NCBI RefSeq assembly: GCF_026965555.1
Contig: NZ_CP114040.1
Coordinates: forward strand, 2,046,001 to 2,110,000
Direction: 5' to 3'
DNA length: 64,000 nucleotides
Source of the DNA: Nannocystis punicea
GTDB taxonomy: Bacteria; Myxococcota_A; Polyangia; Nannocystales; Nannocystaceae
Position numbers and translations under genes: made by a program. Position 1 is the first letter of the stretch; each line of letters begins with the position of its first letter. Shown here one piece after another: positions 36,286 to 46,716 of this stretch. The notes under the pieces were generated by a model that did not search any database, had not been told where the DNA came from, and saw only the letters and a list, made by a program, of their open reading frames with translations.

Positions 36286-36937
36286 TTCCGTGGTCCCCGT
36301 CCTGGACGCCGATTCGCGCGATCGCGAGGAAGGATGGGCGGTCGCCATGCGGCCGTCGCGGGTTGGTTCGCTCGGTGGCGAGGAAGGGTGGGCGGTTGCA
36401 GTGCAGCCGTCGTGATGGGGTCCGCGAGGCGGCGAGGAAGGGTGGGCGGTTGCAGTGCAGCCGTCGTGATGGGGTCCGCGAGGCGGCGAGGAAGGGTGGG
36501 GGGTCGCCATGCAGCCGTCGCAATTGGGTGCGCGCTGTCGTGGGGCTTCGCTGGCAGATGCGAGCGCCTCCCCGAGGCACACGTGGCGAGCCGATGCGGC
36601 CGGCGATGATGCGCGGGAGGTCGCTGCGATGCAGCCTTCGCGGTCCGGCTCGCGCGGCCTCATGGCTGCGCGAGCGAGCGGCTCTGCGGCGCGAGAGCAC
36701 GCGCGGGGTCGCGGTGAATGGCTCGCGGTCCGGGCGAGGTGTAGGTCGAGGTCCGGTTCGCGGGGTCGCGGTGGTACGGCCCGGACGAGCGCCTCCGCGA
36801 CGCGCAGGCTGCGGGCCCGAGACGAGGGGAGGCGCGAGCGGTCCGGCACGGCGGTCAAGATAGCCCGGCCGGGCCGGCGGCGGGCGCTCCGCGGCGGGAC
36901 CGCCGGCGAGCGAGCTGATCGGTTCCAAGCTGAGGCG
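36286..36937. other. Long intergenic region with 54-bp tandem repeat
   Basis: These 652 bases separate the divergent starts of the nucleotidase and the next conserved gene. About 36324-36530 is a tandem repeat; the rest (36540-36937) has no gene I can support. Both frames upstream of the two genes are open because of base composition, not because of coding. Confidence 0.45.
36324..36530. repeat. Tandem repeat with an exact 54-bp period
   Basis: GCGAGGAAGG starts at 36324, 36378, 36432 and 36486, exactly 54 bases apart. Copies 2 and 3 are almost identical; copies 1 and 4 differ mainly in the right half (GTCGCCATGC in place of GTTGCAGTGC). Because 54 is a multiple of three, the array is open in several frames and, in the nucleotidase frame, would encode an 18-residue repeat with 'DGCTATAHPSSPPRGPHH'. 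It lies 40 bases upstream of the nucleotidase start. Confidence 0.8.
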
Positions 36938-38065
36938 ATGGTGGATGGGATCACGCCGGAGCGGGTGCGCGAGATCGTGGCGATGGCGGACCGGCCGGTC
37001 CTGCGCAACCTCCTGATCACGCGCGGGTATCACCGCCTGACCCTGGCGATGGCGCAGGTGCTGGACCAGGGCGACTTCACGTGGCCGATCTTCGCCACCT
37101 GGGCGTCCAAGCAGGCCGGGCAGTTCATCCGTGAGGAGGAGCTCGGCGCGGGGATGACGACGCTGCTGGCCGCGCGGATGCCCGCGGTGCTGGACAGCGT
37201 GACCCTGCGCGCGCCGATCCGGCGGGCGCTGACGCAGATCGCCCGCCACGTGATCACCGGCAATACTCTGGTGTTCGAGGAGCTGGGGGTGGCGTTCGCG
37301 ACGTTCGCGGGCACGTTCGCCGAGCCGGCGGCGCGCACCGAGGAGCGGCTGGCCGACGTGGTCGCGCTGTTCAGCGAGGGGCCGAGCCTGGCCGACGTGG
37401 TCACGATGGCCGACGACGGGACGCTGGAGCGACGGTCGCAGGGCGGGCAGACGATGATCCGCGAGGCCCTGGCCTACTACTTCATGGCCCTGCACGAGCG
37501 GTCCGCCGCGGCGCGCGCCGAGCTGGTGCTGCTGGCCAACGGGCTGTGCGGGCTGCACGAGCAGACGCGGCTGCAGCCGTACATCGGCGGGGCGCTGGCG
37601 GCTCCGCTGGCGGGCCTGGCGGGCGACGAGGGGACGATCGGGGCGGCGCTGGCGACCGTGATGCGCCGCGCCGCCACGGAATTGATGATGACGATGGCGC
37701 TGCCGGGGCAGGTGCTGCGGCTCGGCTCCGACCTGCCGGCGCCGCCGGGGCAGCCGCTGTGGCCCGAGGCGCTGGCGCGGCTCGAGCACCCGCGGCTGTT
37801 GCAGCTGACGGAGGAGCTCGGGGCCTACGCGGCGCGCGAGCGCGGGCTCGGGCTGGTCGACCGACTCGAGGATTGGCTGCGGCCGGGCGAGCCGGAGGTG
37901 CAGGGCTCCGGGGCCGACGACTGGTCGCGCCTCGGCGACCGCATGCGCTACATCTTCGAGTACTTCCGCTCGCGCCAGCGCGACGCGAGCCTGCTGGTGT
38001 CGCCGTTCTCGCCGGCGCAGGAGCAGGACCTGCTGGCGGGGCGGGTCCCGACGGGCCCGCTCTGA
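36938..38065 (+). CDS. Conserved hypothetical protein
   Basis: The ATG at 36938 (MVDGITPERVREIVAMADRP) gives 375 residues; longer in-frame starts extend into repeat DNA. The protein is largely helical. The block 'RNLLITRGYHRLTLAMAQVL', 'FTWPIFATWASKQAGQFIRE' near residues 20-65 is, from memory, shared with a family of unknown function in actinobacteria and myxobacteria. A FARTWASK-like Trp-Ala-Ser-Lys motif is its hallmark. No signal peptide or catalytic motif is obvious. It precedes recA by 172 bases. Confidence 0.7.
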   Translation: MVDGITPERVREIVAMADRPVLRNLLITRGYHRLTLAMAQVLDQGDFTWPIFATWASKQAGQFIREEELGAGMTTLLAARMPAVLDSVTLRAPIRRALTQIARHVITGNTLVFEELGVAFATFAGTFAEPAARTEERLADVVALFSEGPSLADVVTMADDGTLERRSQGGQTMIREALAYYFMALHERSAAARAELVLLANGLCGLHEQTRLQPYIGGALAAPLAGLAGDEGTIGAALATVMRRAATELMMTMALPGQVLRLGSDLPAPPGQPLWPEALARLEHPRLLQLTEELGAYAARERGLGLVDRLEDWLRPGEPEVQGSGADDWSRLGDRMRYIFEYFRSRQRDASLLVSPFSPAQEQDLLAGRVPTGPL

Positions 38066-38164
38066 GCGGGGGGATCGCCGGCCGGGGCGGGGCCGGCGAC
38101 GCGGCAAAATCGACGAAAAAGCCCCCCGGCGGCCGATCTCGCGGACGTCAAGGGCCGAAAGCGC

Positions 38165-38193
38165 TTGATACGGAACACTTGTTCTCCTATAGA
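38165..38193 (+). promoter_or_regulatory. recA promoter with LexA-type operator in the spacer
   Basis: TTGATA (38165-38170), a 17-base spacer and TATAGA (38188-38193) make a good sigma-70 promoter. In the spacer lies GAACACTTGTTC (38173-38184), a perfect GAAC-N4-GTTC inverted repeat of the Gram-positive LexA-box type. It also matches most positions of the LexA box I recall for Myxococcus xanthus recA (…AMRYBYGTTC…). A repressor bound here would block RNA polymerase. The transcript would start near 38200, and GAGG at 38221 is the likely ribosome binding site for recA. Confidence 0.75.
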
Positions 38194-38237
38194 TCACGCG
38201 CGGGCGCTAGACCGCGCACTGAGGATTCAAAACGCTC

Positions 38238-39458
<1,221 letters not shown>

Positions 39459-39715
39459 TCCGCGGGCCCGTGCGGGCCGCGAAGAGAGAGCGGCTCGTCT
39501 CGCGTGCGCGAGGCGGGCCGCGCTCGCGACCGGGCGGTCGGTGAGAAGGGCGCGCCGGTCATGGTCGCCAGCAAGTAATCCGCGGGCCCGTGCGGGCCGC
39601 GAAGAGAGAGCGGCTCGTCTCGCGTGCGCGAGGCGGGCCGCGCTCGCGACCGGGCGGTTGGTGAGAAGGGCGCGCCGGTCAGGCCGCCAGCGAATGAGCC
39701 GCGGGCGGAGCGGCT

Positions 39716-39959
39716 CGTCTCGGTGCGCGGCGGTCCGCTCGCTGCGGGGGGCGGGTTCGTGAGACGGGGCAGCGATGGCGCCAGCGAGTGAGCCGTGGCT
39801 GCGAAGAGAGCTCGGCTCGTCGTGGGTGCGCGAGGCGGGCGCTCGCGCCGAGGCGAGTCATCCGCAGGGGATATTTCGGCGGGCGCGATGGCTGTTCGAG
39901 AGGACATGTCCCACAGGAAATGTCCTCAAGGAAAGGAGTGTTCGGACATGTCTCCGCGG
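39716..39959. repeat. Intergenic DNA with palindromic-element cluster
   Basis: No gene is supported. From about 39899 to 39953 there are GAGAGGACATGTCCCACAGG, AAATGTCCTCAAGGAAAGG and TTCGGACATGTCTCC. These overlap a possible terminator region for the carotenoid oxygenase gene (stop at 39960). Confidence 0.5.
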
Positions 39960-41405
39960 TCAGTCGCCGCGGGCGGCCACGAAGGTGCCGTGGAAGCCGA
40001 GCGGGGTGGCGTGGGGCAGGCGCAGGCGGGCGACGGTGGCGAGCTCGCGGGCGTCGAGGACGAGCAGGTGGTTGGTGCGCTCGGCGTCGACGTAGTGCAT
40101 CGACAGCAGCCAGCCGTCGTCCTCGTCGACCCCGCCGGGGCGGGGGACGAACACCGGCTCGCCGGTGAGGGCGGGGCCGAAGTCGCGGAAGGTGGTGGTG
40201 GCGCGCTCGCAGTCGACCTTGAGGATGCCGGTCGAGAACGGGGCCTTGCGGCCGGGGGCGGAGCCGATCGACCAGGCGTAGCGGTGGCGCTGGCTGATCC
40301 GGTCCTGGCGGATCGTGCCGAGCTCGCCGGTGTGGTCGGTGAGCGTCTGCTCGCTGACGCCGCCGCCGGGGTCGATGCGGTAGCGCGTGAGGTACGGCTT
40401 GACGTGCTCCTCGGGCCGGTCGGGGCGCGGGTTCAGGTCGGGGAAGCGATGCATGCGGTAGCCGTCGAGGAAGATCGCCCCGCCCTCGTCCTCGAAGCCG
40501 TTGGGGAAGTGGAAGATGAAGCAGGCGGCGGTCTCGGTGCGCCGGTGCGCGGTGCTGTCGCGGTCGACGACGAGGATCTGCGTCGGCCCCGGCAAGGCCC
40601 GCATGGTCTGCACCGGCGGCGCCAGGCCGAGCAACATCTTGCGCAGGTCGAAGGTGGTCGGCGTGAGGAAGAAGACGCGATGGCGCGCGGTCAGCACGAA
40701 GTCGTGGATGAAGTAGCCCCCCGGCATGTCGATGAACTCGGGCGGAGCGGCCCGCCCGCTGGCGTCGACGCGGTAGAGGCACAGGCGCGAGCGGGTGCCG
40801 GTGGCCGCCAGGCCGAAGTTGAAGAGCTCGCCGGTGACGGGGCAGACCTTGGGGTGGGCGCTGAAGGGCAGCTCGGGCGCGACCAGGCGCTCGACCAGGT
40901 TGCCGGGGTTGTGGAGGGCGCCGCCGAGGTCGTCGCGGGCGAGGGTGTCGAGGTTGTCGGGGTCGAGCCGGTGTGGCCAGCCGGCCTCCCACAGCGCGAG
41001 CAGCTTGCCGCCGTGGTGGACGACGCTGGTGTTGGCGACGTTCTTGAATCGGGTGCGCAGGAGGTTCTTCAGCAGGCCGCCGGGGATGTTGGTGCCGAAG
41101 TTGCGAAAGAGGATCCGCCGGGCCGACTCCTCGGCGAGAAACTCGCGAGTGCGGACGTAGCGGTTGCGGTAGGTGACCCCGCCCTGGCCGTCGAAGGCGA
41201 AGCGATTGATGTGCCCGTCGCCGTCGAAGAGGTGGCCGTAGCGGTGGCCGTAGAGCTCGAGCCGGCCGGGGCCGTTGCGGAAGAGGACGCCGCGGAGCTG
41301 CTCGGGCACTGCGCCCTCGCACAGCGGCAGGCGGACGTCGAACTCCTGCGTGACGGCCTCGTTGGACCGCTCGTAAATGTCGTAGAGCTCCGGTGCGGCG
41401 GACAT
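39960..41405 (-). CDS. Carotenoid oxygenase (RPE65/CCD family)
   Basis: This 481-residue protein is full length for the family. The four iron-binding His are His184 (FSAHPKV), His234 (YFIHDFVLT), His299 (CFIFHFPNGFEDE) and His472 (GFHGTFV near the C terminus). The second-shell Glu in FEDEGG and the propeller repeats such as 'LFDGDGHINRF' are present. It should cleave a carotenoid or apocarotenoid/stilbene double bond with Fe2+ and O2. No carotenoid synthesis gene is nearby, so the substrate is open. Confidence 0.92.
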   Translation of the reverse strand: MSAAPELYDIYERSNEAVTQEFDVRLPLCEGAVPEQLRGVLFRNGPGRLELYGHRYGHLFDGDGHINRFAFDGQGGVTYRNRYVRTREFLAEESARRILFRNFGTNIPGGLLKNLLRTRFKNVANTSVVHHGGKLLALWEAGWPHRLDPDNLDTLARDDLGGALHNPGNLVERLVAPELPFSAHPKVCPVTGELFNFGLAATGTRSRLCLYRVDASGRAAPPEFIDMPGGYFIHDFVLTARHRVFFLTPTTFDLRKMLLGLAPPVQTMRALPGPTQILVVDRDSTAHRRTETAACFIFHFPNGFEDEGGAIFLDGYRMHRFPDLNPRPDRPEEHVKPYLTRYRIDPGGGVSEQTLTDHTGELGTIRQDRISQRHRYAWSIGSAPGRKAPFSTGILKVDCERATTTFRDFGPALTGEPVFVPRPGGVDEDDGWLLSMHYVDAERTNHLLVLDARELATVARLRLPHATPLGFHGTFVAARGD

Positions 41406-41528
41406 GCCAGGCGATGTAGACGAGGCCGGCGCAAATTGCGAGGCGGGGCGGGGACCAAAACGCGCTCAGGCGCCGCGGAACCCGCCGCACGGGCGAACAC
41501 GGGCCGTTTGTGTTAGGGTGGGTGTTCG

Positions 41529-42608
41529 ATGACGCGGAGCTCGTTCACGGCGATCCTCCTGGGCGGGGCGCTCGCAGGCGGCTGCTCGAAGCCGAACCCG
41601 CTGTTCCTCGACACCTGGGATGTCGTCACCGACAGCGGTGGCTCGCAGAGCCAGACCTCCGTCGGCACGATCGAGCCGACCACAGTCTCGCCGCCGACGA
41701 CGACGTCGACCGACCCGCCGCTGACGACCACGTCCTCGACCTCGCTCACCAGCTCGTCCGACGTCACGACGACGACGACCGAGCCGAACCCGACTACCGA
41801 GACCACCGGCGATCCGTTCGTGTGCGACGAGCTCGACATGAACGGCTGCTGCGAGGTGGTGGTCGCGGCGGAGGCCGACGCGTTCTTCAGCGACGCGGTC
41901 GACGGCGCCTCGGGCGTCGGCTGCCCGCCGGCCGAGCCGCCGCTCGAGAACAAGGACCTCGAGTGCAAGCACATCAGCTTCGGCAGCTCTCCCGCGGTGA
42001 GGGTGTTCAAGGACAACGGCGAGATCCAGGCGGCGGACAAGGGCATCAGCATGATGGCGATGCGCTTCCCGACGAAGGACGGGCAGCTGTTGTCCCAGGA
42101 CGGGCCGGTCCCGACCGACCTGATTGACTCGGTTCAGCTCGAACTCGCGGCTACCTATAACCAAATCTTCTACTCCGACCTGAAATTCACCATCTACGCG
42201 CTCGGCGCCAGCGGCTGGATGGAGGGCGACGCGGGCCAGCCGGTCAGCTGCATCAAGGGCCTGGCGTCGTTCGCCTGCCTCGCATGCGGGGATGTGGTCG
42301 GCCAGGGCTGCGACGCCACCTGGGTGCCCATGCAGGAGTCGACGATCCTCGACGTGTTGCAGACGCTCGGCGTCGTCGATGCGGTCGCGGGCGGGAATTC
42401 GGGGCTGGCGCCGATCGAGCTCGGGTCCCTCAACTCCCCGACGGAGTGGGTGCCGATGATCGCCGAGGGCGGCATGGTGATGGCGCCGCACTCGAGCAAG
42501 TTCATGGGCACCGCGTATCCGGAGCTCATGCCGTCGCCGGGGGTCAAGATCGGGACGCACGAAGCAGGGACGCCCCCGCTGCTGCGCGTCCGCGTGTGCA
42601 AGCAGTAG
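41529..42608 (+). CDS. Lipoprotein with Thr/Ser stalk and DNRLRE-like domain
   Basis: This 359-residue lipoprotein has a lipobox ALAGGC (Cys19). Residues about 40-95 are Thr/Ser/Pro-rich. The mature domain starts at about 100 with several Cys (CDELDMNGCC). The middle has 'DKGISMMAMRFPTKDGQ', 'IDSVQLELAAT' and 'LKFTIYALGASGWMEGD', a strand order resembling DNRLRE-type domains of surface proteins. It ends 'PPLLRVRVCKQ'. The role is likely surface display or adhesion. It is divergent from the carotenoid oxygenase gene. Confidence 0.6.
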   Translation: MTRSSFTAILLGGALAGGCSKPNPLFLDTWDVVTDSGGSQSQTSVGTIEPTTVSPPTTTSTDPPLTTTSSTSLTSSSDVTTTTTEPNPTTETTGDPFVCDELDMNGCCEVVVAAEADAFFSDAVDGASGVGCPPAEPPLENKDLECKHISFGSSPAVRVFKDNGEIQAADKGISMMAMRFPTKDGQLLSQDGPVPTDLIDSVQLELAATYNQIFYSDLKFTIYALGASGWMEGDAGQPVSCIKGLASFACLACGDVVGQGCDATWVPMQESTILDVLQTLGVVDAVAGGNSGLAPIELGSLNSPTEWVPMIAEGGMVMAPHSSKFMGTAYPELMPSPGVKIGTHEAGTPPLLRVRVCKQ

Positions 42609-42779
42609 CCGGCGGTGCGGGTTCGGCGAGCGGGGGCTCGACGTCGCGGGTGCGCGGTGGAAGGAAACGGGTCCAGCCGAACGGCGAACTCGCCCTCGGT
42701 GAAGCCGGGCAGGCGGGTCGGGTGCGCCAGCCGGGGCGCGCCTGCGAGGGAACGGGCGCGCTGCGAGGACCGCCGAGGC

Positions 42780-44168
42780 TCAGCCGAACGCCAGCTCGAG
42801 CGCCTCGCCGACGGTGCGGGCCAGGCGGACGTCGACGCCGAGCTGGTCCTTCAGCTTCCTGGCCGAAAGGGCATGTTGTTTGGGACCTGTCGGAAGGAGC
42901 ACCCGCTTCATGCCCAGGCGGGCGGCCTCGGACAGGCGGGCGTCGGAGCGCGGGGCGGGGCGCAGCTCGCCGGTGAGGCCGACCTCGCCGAACACGCACA
43001 GGCCTGGCGGGAGCGGCTGGCGGCGGTGGGACGAGGCGACCGCGAGCAGGACTGCGAGGTCGCTGGCGGGCTCGCCGAGGCGCATGCCGCCGACGGCGTT
43101 GACGAACACGTCCTGGTCGAGGGCGAACACGCCGGCGTGGCGGTCGAGCACGGCGAGCAGCATGGCCAGGCGGACCGGATCGACGCCGACGCAGGTGCGC
43201 CGCGGGTTGCCGAACGCCGCGGCCAGCAGCGCCTGGACCTCGAGCAGCAGCGGTCGCGAGCCTTCGAGGCTGGCGGTCACGCACGAGCCGATGGCCGGGC
43301 TGTCGCGATCGGTGATGAAGGCCTCGGAGGGGTTTGCGATCTCCCGCAGGCCGTCGCCGCGCATCTCGAACACCCCGAGCTCCTGGGTGCTGCCGTAGCG
43401 GTTCTTGGTCGCGCGCAGCATGCGGATCGCCCGCTCCTCGTCGCCCTCGAACGAGAGCACTGCGTCGACCAGGTGCTCGAGCAGGCGCGGGCCGGCGAGC
43501 TGGCCGTCCTTGGTGACGTGGCCGACGACGACGACCGGCACGCCGTGGGTCTTGGCGAAGCCGACCAGCGCCGAGGTGACTGCGCGGATCTGGCTGATGT
43601 TGCCGGGCAGGCCGTCCTGGGCGCCGCTGTGGACCGTCTGGACCGAGTCGACGATCAGCGCGGCGAGGGTTTTGGCTCGCTCCTGGGCGGCGCTCAGGAC
43701 CTCTTCGATGCGGGTCTCGGCCATCAGGAGCAGGCCGGGGTGGCTGGCGCCGAGGCGGCCGCAGCGGGCCGCGACCTGGGCCACCGACTCCTCGCCGCTG
43801 GCGTACAGGACGACGCCGTTGCGCCGGGCCAGGCCGACAGAGGCCTGCAGGAGCAGCGTCGACTTGCCGATCCCCGGCGGCCCGCCGAGCAGCACCACGC
43901 TGCCGGGCACCAGACCGCCGCCGAGCACGCGATCGATCTCCCCCATGCCGCACGGGCGCCGCGGCTGGCGGTCGACGATCGTCTGCGCGTCCGTCGAGGC
44001 CACCACCTTGCCCGGCCCGGCCGGCCGGTCGCCGGGCGGCGGCGCCGTGACCTCCTCCTCGATCGTGTTCCACGCGTCGCACGTCGGGCACTTGCCGAAC
44101 CACCCGGTCGTGACCGCGCCGCACGCCTGACACACCCACCGCTGCTGGGGCTTCTTGACCTTGCTCAT
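42780..44168 (-). CDS. radA: DNA repair protein RadA/Sms
   Basis: This 462-residue protein is full length. The N-terminal zinc finger has C13-x2-C16 and C27-x2-C30. The RecA-like ATPase has Walker A GGPPGIGKST (residues 95-104) and the RadA signature KNRYGSTQELGVF. The C-terminal Lon-like domain ends near 'LPTGPKQHALSARKL'. It drives branch migration and recombination intermediates. Element half-sites overlap the coding end at about 42862-42890 (the LPTGPKQHAL segment) and follow the start at 44169-44218. Confidence 0.97.
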   Translation of the reverse strand: MSKVKKPQQRWVCQACGAVTTGWFGKCPTCDAWNTIEEEVTAPPPGDRPAGPGKVVASTDAQTIVDRQPRRPCGMGEIDRVLGGGLVPGSVVLLGGPPGIGKSTLLLQASVGLARRNGVVLYASGEESVAQVAARCGRLGASHPGLLLMAETRIEEVLSAAQERAKTLAALIVDSVQTVHSGAQDGLPGNISQIRAVTSALVGFAKTHGVPVVVVGHVTKDGQLAGPRLLEHLVDAVLSFEGDEERAIRMLRATKNRYGSTQELGVFEMRGDGLREIANPSEAFITDRDSPAIGSCVTASLEGSRPLLLEVQALLAAAFGNPRRTCVGVDPVRLAMLLAVLDRHAGVFALDQDVFVNAVGGMRLGEPASDLAVLLAVASSHRRQPLPPGLCVFGEVGLTGELRPAPRSDARLSEAARLGMKRVLLPTGPKQHALSARKLKDQLGVDVRLARTVGEALELAFG

Positions 44169-44392
44169 GGGACCTGTTTAAAAAGGCATGGCGCGAGGGA
44201 CATGGCGCGAGGGACAGGAGAATCCTGGACCGCGGGCGCGTCGCCGCGACGCGAGCTCAGGTCTACGTCGCCCGCCGACCCGGGGCAAGCGCCGCGGCGC
44301 GGGCCGGATGCGCGGCCGCCGAGAGCGGCGTGGAGGCCCGTAGTTTCAGGGCCGCGTCGTGCCCGTCGGTCGAGTGAGCCGGCGACGGGAGG
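44169..44392. repeat. Intergenic spacer with element pieces
   Basis: Upstream of radA: GGGACCTGTTTAAAAAGGCATGG, then GCGCGAGGGACATGG and GCGCGAGGGACAGGA repeated 15-16 bases apart (about 44191-44217). No gene is visible in the rest. The radA promoter should be here and may use the TTTAAAAAGG stretch. Confidence 0.45.
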
Positions 44393-46561
44393 TCAGAAGC
44401 GGATGCCGAGCTGGGCCTGCACGGTCTGGGCGGCCTTGGGGTCGCCGTTGTTGGGCAGGCCGGCGAGGGTGCCGTCGGGGCTGTACTCGACGCCGCGGCT
44501 GAAGGCGCCGAACGGGAACATCACGCCGTACTGGAGCTGGAAGAAGATCGGCTCCTGCCGGTCGTGGTAGCGGAAGGCGGCGTCGATCTCGAGGCCGTAG
44601 TTGGCCTTGTTGCCCCACGTGTTGAGCCGCTGGGGGGCGACGGCGTACTCGATGTCGAGGCGGCCGGAGAAGTTGTTGTCGAAGAAGTAGAACGCCAGCC
44701 AGGGCTTGAAGTAGGCGGCGTTGGAGGCGGTGCCGAGCAGCTCGCGGAACAGCAGCAGGTCGGAGAAGTAGGCCGGGTTGAAGCGGAACTTCGACCAGGT
44801 GCGATCGTCGAGGTTCGAGTTCCACGGGGTGTTGTAACGGAAGCGCGGGTCGTTGTCGCCCGAGGCGAACCCGTGGTCGAGGCCGAGGTGGAACTTGTCC
44901 TTGAACAGGCCGTACTTGAACTCGAGGGCGTAGCCGAACTGGGTCAGCCAGCGGCGGCCCATGTCGGGGTCGTTGATCGTATAGACGTCGTCGCGGTCGT
45001 TGCCCTGGGCGGTGTCGAGGGCGCCGCGGTCGTTGATCTCGTTGAAGCGGCCGAGCACGGCGGCGCCCTCGAGCTCGACGCGCAGGGTCTTCCAGTTGAC
45101 GCGGAACCACACGTCGGGGGTGAAGACCAGGGCGCGCCGGCGGATCAGGATGTTGGCGTAGTCCTGCAGCTGGTCGTAGTACTCGTTGCCCGAGCTGCCG
45201 ATGTCGGAGCCGTACTGCTCGTTGAGGTGCGGGTCGATGCCGATGCCGGGGGTGCCGGTGACGCGGTCGATCGCCTGGTAGCGGGCCCACACGATCGCGC
45301 CGTAGTTGACGACCGGGCGCCCGAGCGCCAGCTTGCGCTGCAGCATCGCCGGGTCGTCGCGGCGGAGGATCGAGATGCGCCACTGGTAGACGTTGTCGAA
45401 CTTCTCGACGCTGATGGTCTGGCCGGTGGTGTAGTCCTGCTGGTACGGGCCGTAGAAGGGGCCGAAGATCTGCGCGGTGGTCGGGCCGCTCGAGGCCCAG
45501 TCCCACGAGAACTCGAGCGTGTGGGTGCTGCGGCGGTCCTTGCCGAAGTCGAACCCGAGGCGCAGCGAGTCGACCGAGTCGCCGTAGTCCATGTCCAGCA
45601 TGCGGACGATGTCGGCCGCCTCGCCGCGGTAGTAGCCGTTGCCGTCGTTGGCGACGATGCCCATGCCCCAGTGGTGGGGCATGCGGCCGAACTTGATGTC
45701 GAGGCCCCAGCCGAAGCGGATGTGGCCGTACGCGCGCTTGACGACGATGCTGTCGCGGCCGCTGTTGCGCATGTCGGACGGCGGCAGCTGGGTGCGCGTG
45801 AACAGGTCGATCGGCGCGTTGGGGTTGTCGGCGAGCAGCGAGTCGGGCGTGCTGCCGAGGACGAGGTTGTCGAGCGCGTCGAGCTGGGCGTGGACCTTGA
45901 CGGTGTCGGTGACGTGGATCGTCGGCTCGATGCGCATGCGCATGTTGGCGCTGGCGAACCCGTTGCGGCGGCCGCAGCGGCGGCTGGCCTTGCTGGCGTT
46001 GATGCCGAGGCCGGTGAGCGTGCCGACGCAGTTGACGTCGCTGGCGCTGCTGCCCTCGCCGAAGCCGCCGACGGTCTCGGCCGCGACCGACGGCGGGACG
46101 AAGTACGGGTTCTCGAGCGCCGCGTTGTCGGCGTAGTTGGTGCCGATCGTCGACTGGTTGCTCTTGCCGCTGCCGAGGTCGAGGCGGTGGAAGTAGTCGG
46201 CGCGCATGCGCATGTAGCCGTGCAGCTCGAACAGCTGCAGCTGCCGCAGGCCGCGCGGCTGCGCCGGCACCGGCTCGATCGGCTGCAGCGCCTTCTTGTC
46301 CTTCGGCGCTGCCTCGGCCGGGCCTTCCTTCTTCTTCTCGCCCTGGCCGCCCTGGCCCGGCATGCCGCCGCCGCCCATCGGGCCCATGCCGCCGCCGCCC
46401 ATGCCTCCCATGCCCATGCCGCCGCCCATCGGCGCCTGCGCGTGCGCGGTAGAAGAGCCGGTGAACAGGTTGACGAGGCCGAAGGCCGGGATCAGCCAGA
46501 AGAGGCGGTGTGGCCGCGGGGGCGGAGAGGTCGGCATCGGCGAGGCGCCGGACGCTAACAA
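44393..46561 (-). CDS. Outer-membrane beta-barrel protein, TIGR04551-like
   Basis: This 722-residue product has a start at ATG 46561 or, nine codons later, at 46537 (MPTSPPPRPHRLFWLIPAFG). A signal peptide is cleaved after STAHAQA. A Met/Gly-rich run (about 45-75) and a Lys/Glu-rich stretch come next. From about residue 110 to the end the sequence alternates in beta-strand pattern with aromatic girdles and 'FGRMPHHWGMGIVANDGNGY', 'GLDIKFG', 'WARYQAIDR' and 'NPAYFSDLLLFRELLG', and it ends in Phe as outer-membrane barrels do. I assign it to the myxobacterial TIGR04551 family from memory of the pattern. It is divergent from nagZ. Confidence 0.7.
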   Translation of the reverse strand: MLASGASPMPTSPPPRPHRLFWLIPAFGLVNLFTGSSTAHAQAPMGGGMGMGGMGGGGMGPMGGGGMPGQGGQGEKKKEGPAEAAPKDKKALQPIEPVPAQPRGLRQLQLFELHGYMRMRADYFHRLDLGSGKSNQSTIGTNYADNAALENPYFVPPSVAAETVGGFGEGSSASDVNCVGTLTGLGINASKASRRCGRRNGFASANMRMRIEPTIHVTDTVKVHAQLDALDNLVLGSTPDSLLADNPNAPIDLFTRTQLPPSDMRNSGRDSIVVKRAYGHIRFGWGLDIKFGRMPHHWGMGIVANDGNGYYRGEAADIVRMLDMDYGDSVDSLRLGFDFGKDRRSTHTLEFSWDWASSGPTTAQIFGPFYGPYQQDYTTGQTISVEKFDNVYQWRISILRRDDPAMLQRKLALGRPVVNYGAIVWARYQAIDRVTGTPGIGIDPHLNEQYGSDIGSSGNEYYDQLQDYANILIRRRALVFTPDVWFRVNWKTLRVELEGAAVLGRFNEINDRGALDTAQGNDRDDVYTINDPDMGRRWLTQFGYALEFKYGLFKDKFHLGLDHGFASGDNDPRFRYNTPWNSNLDDRTWSKFRFNPAYFSDLLLFRELLGTASNAAYFKPWLAFYFFDNNFSGRLDIEYAVAPQRLNTWGNKANYGLEIDAAFRYHDRQEPIFFQLQYGVMFPFGAFSRGVEYSPDGTLAGLPNNGDPKAAQTVQAQLGIRF

Positions 46562-46716
46562 CCACGCGGTGGTGCGTCAACCAGTGCGCTGACTCGGGAC
46601 GCACGAAAACTCGGGAACAAGTCCCTCGCGGCTGGAGTTTCGTCGATCGTCGTGCGGCTCTTTCGGGGCCGGCAGCCAATTTGCGGCGCGCGCCCCGGCC
46701 TCGTACCCTCGCGGCG

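Noticed and set aside
36324..36937. Repeat peptide as part of the nucleotidase
   Set aside because: The lipobox Cys18 requires a start at about 36285, and the upstream peptide is repeat-encoded.
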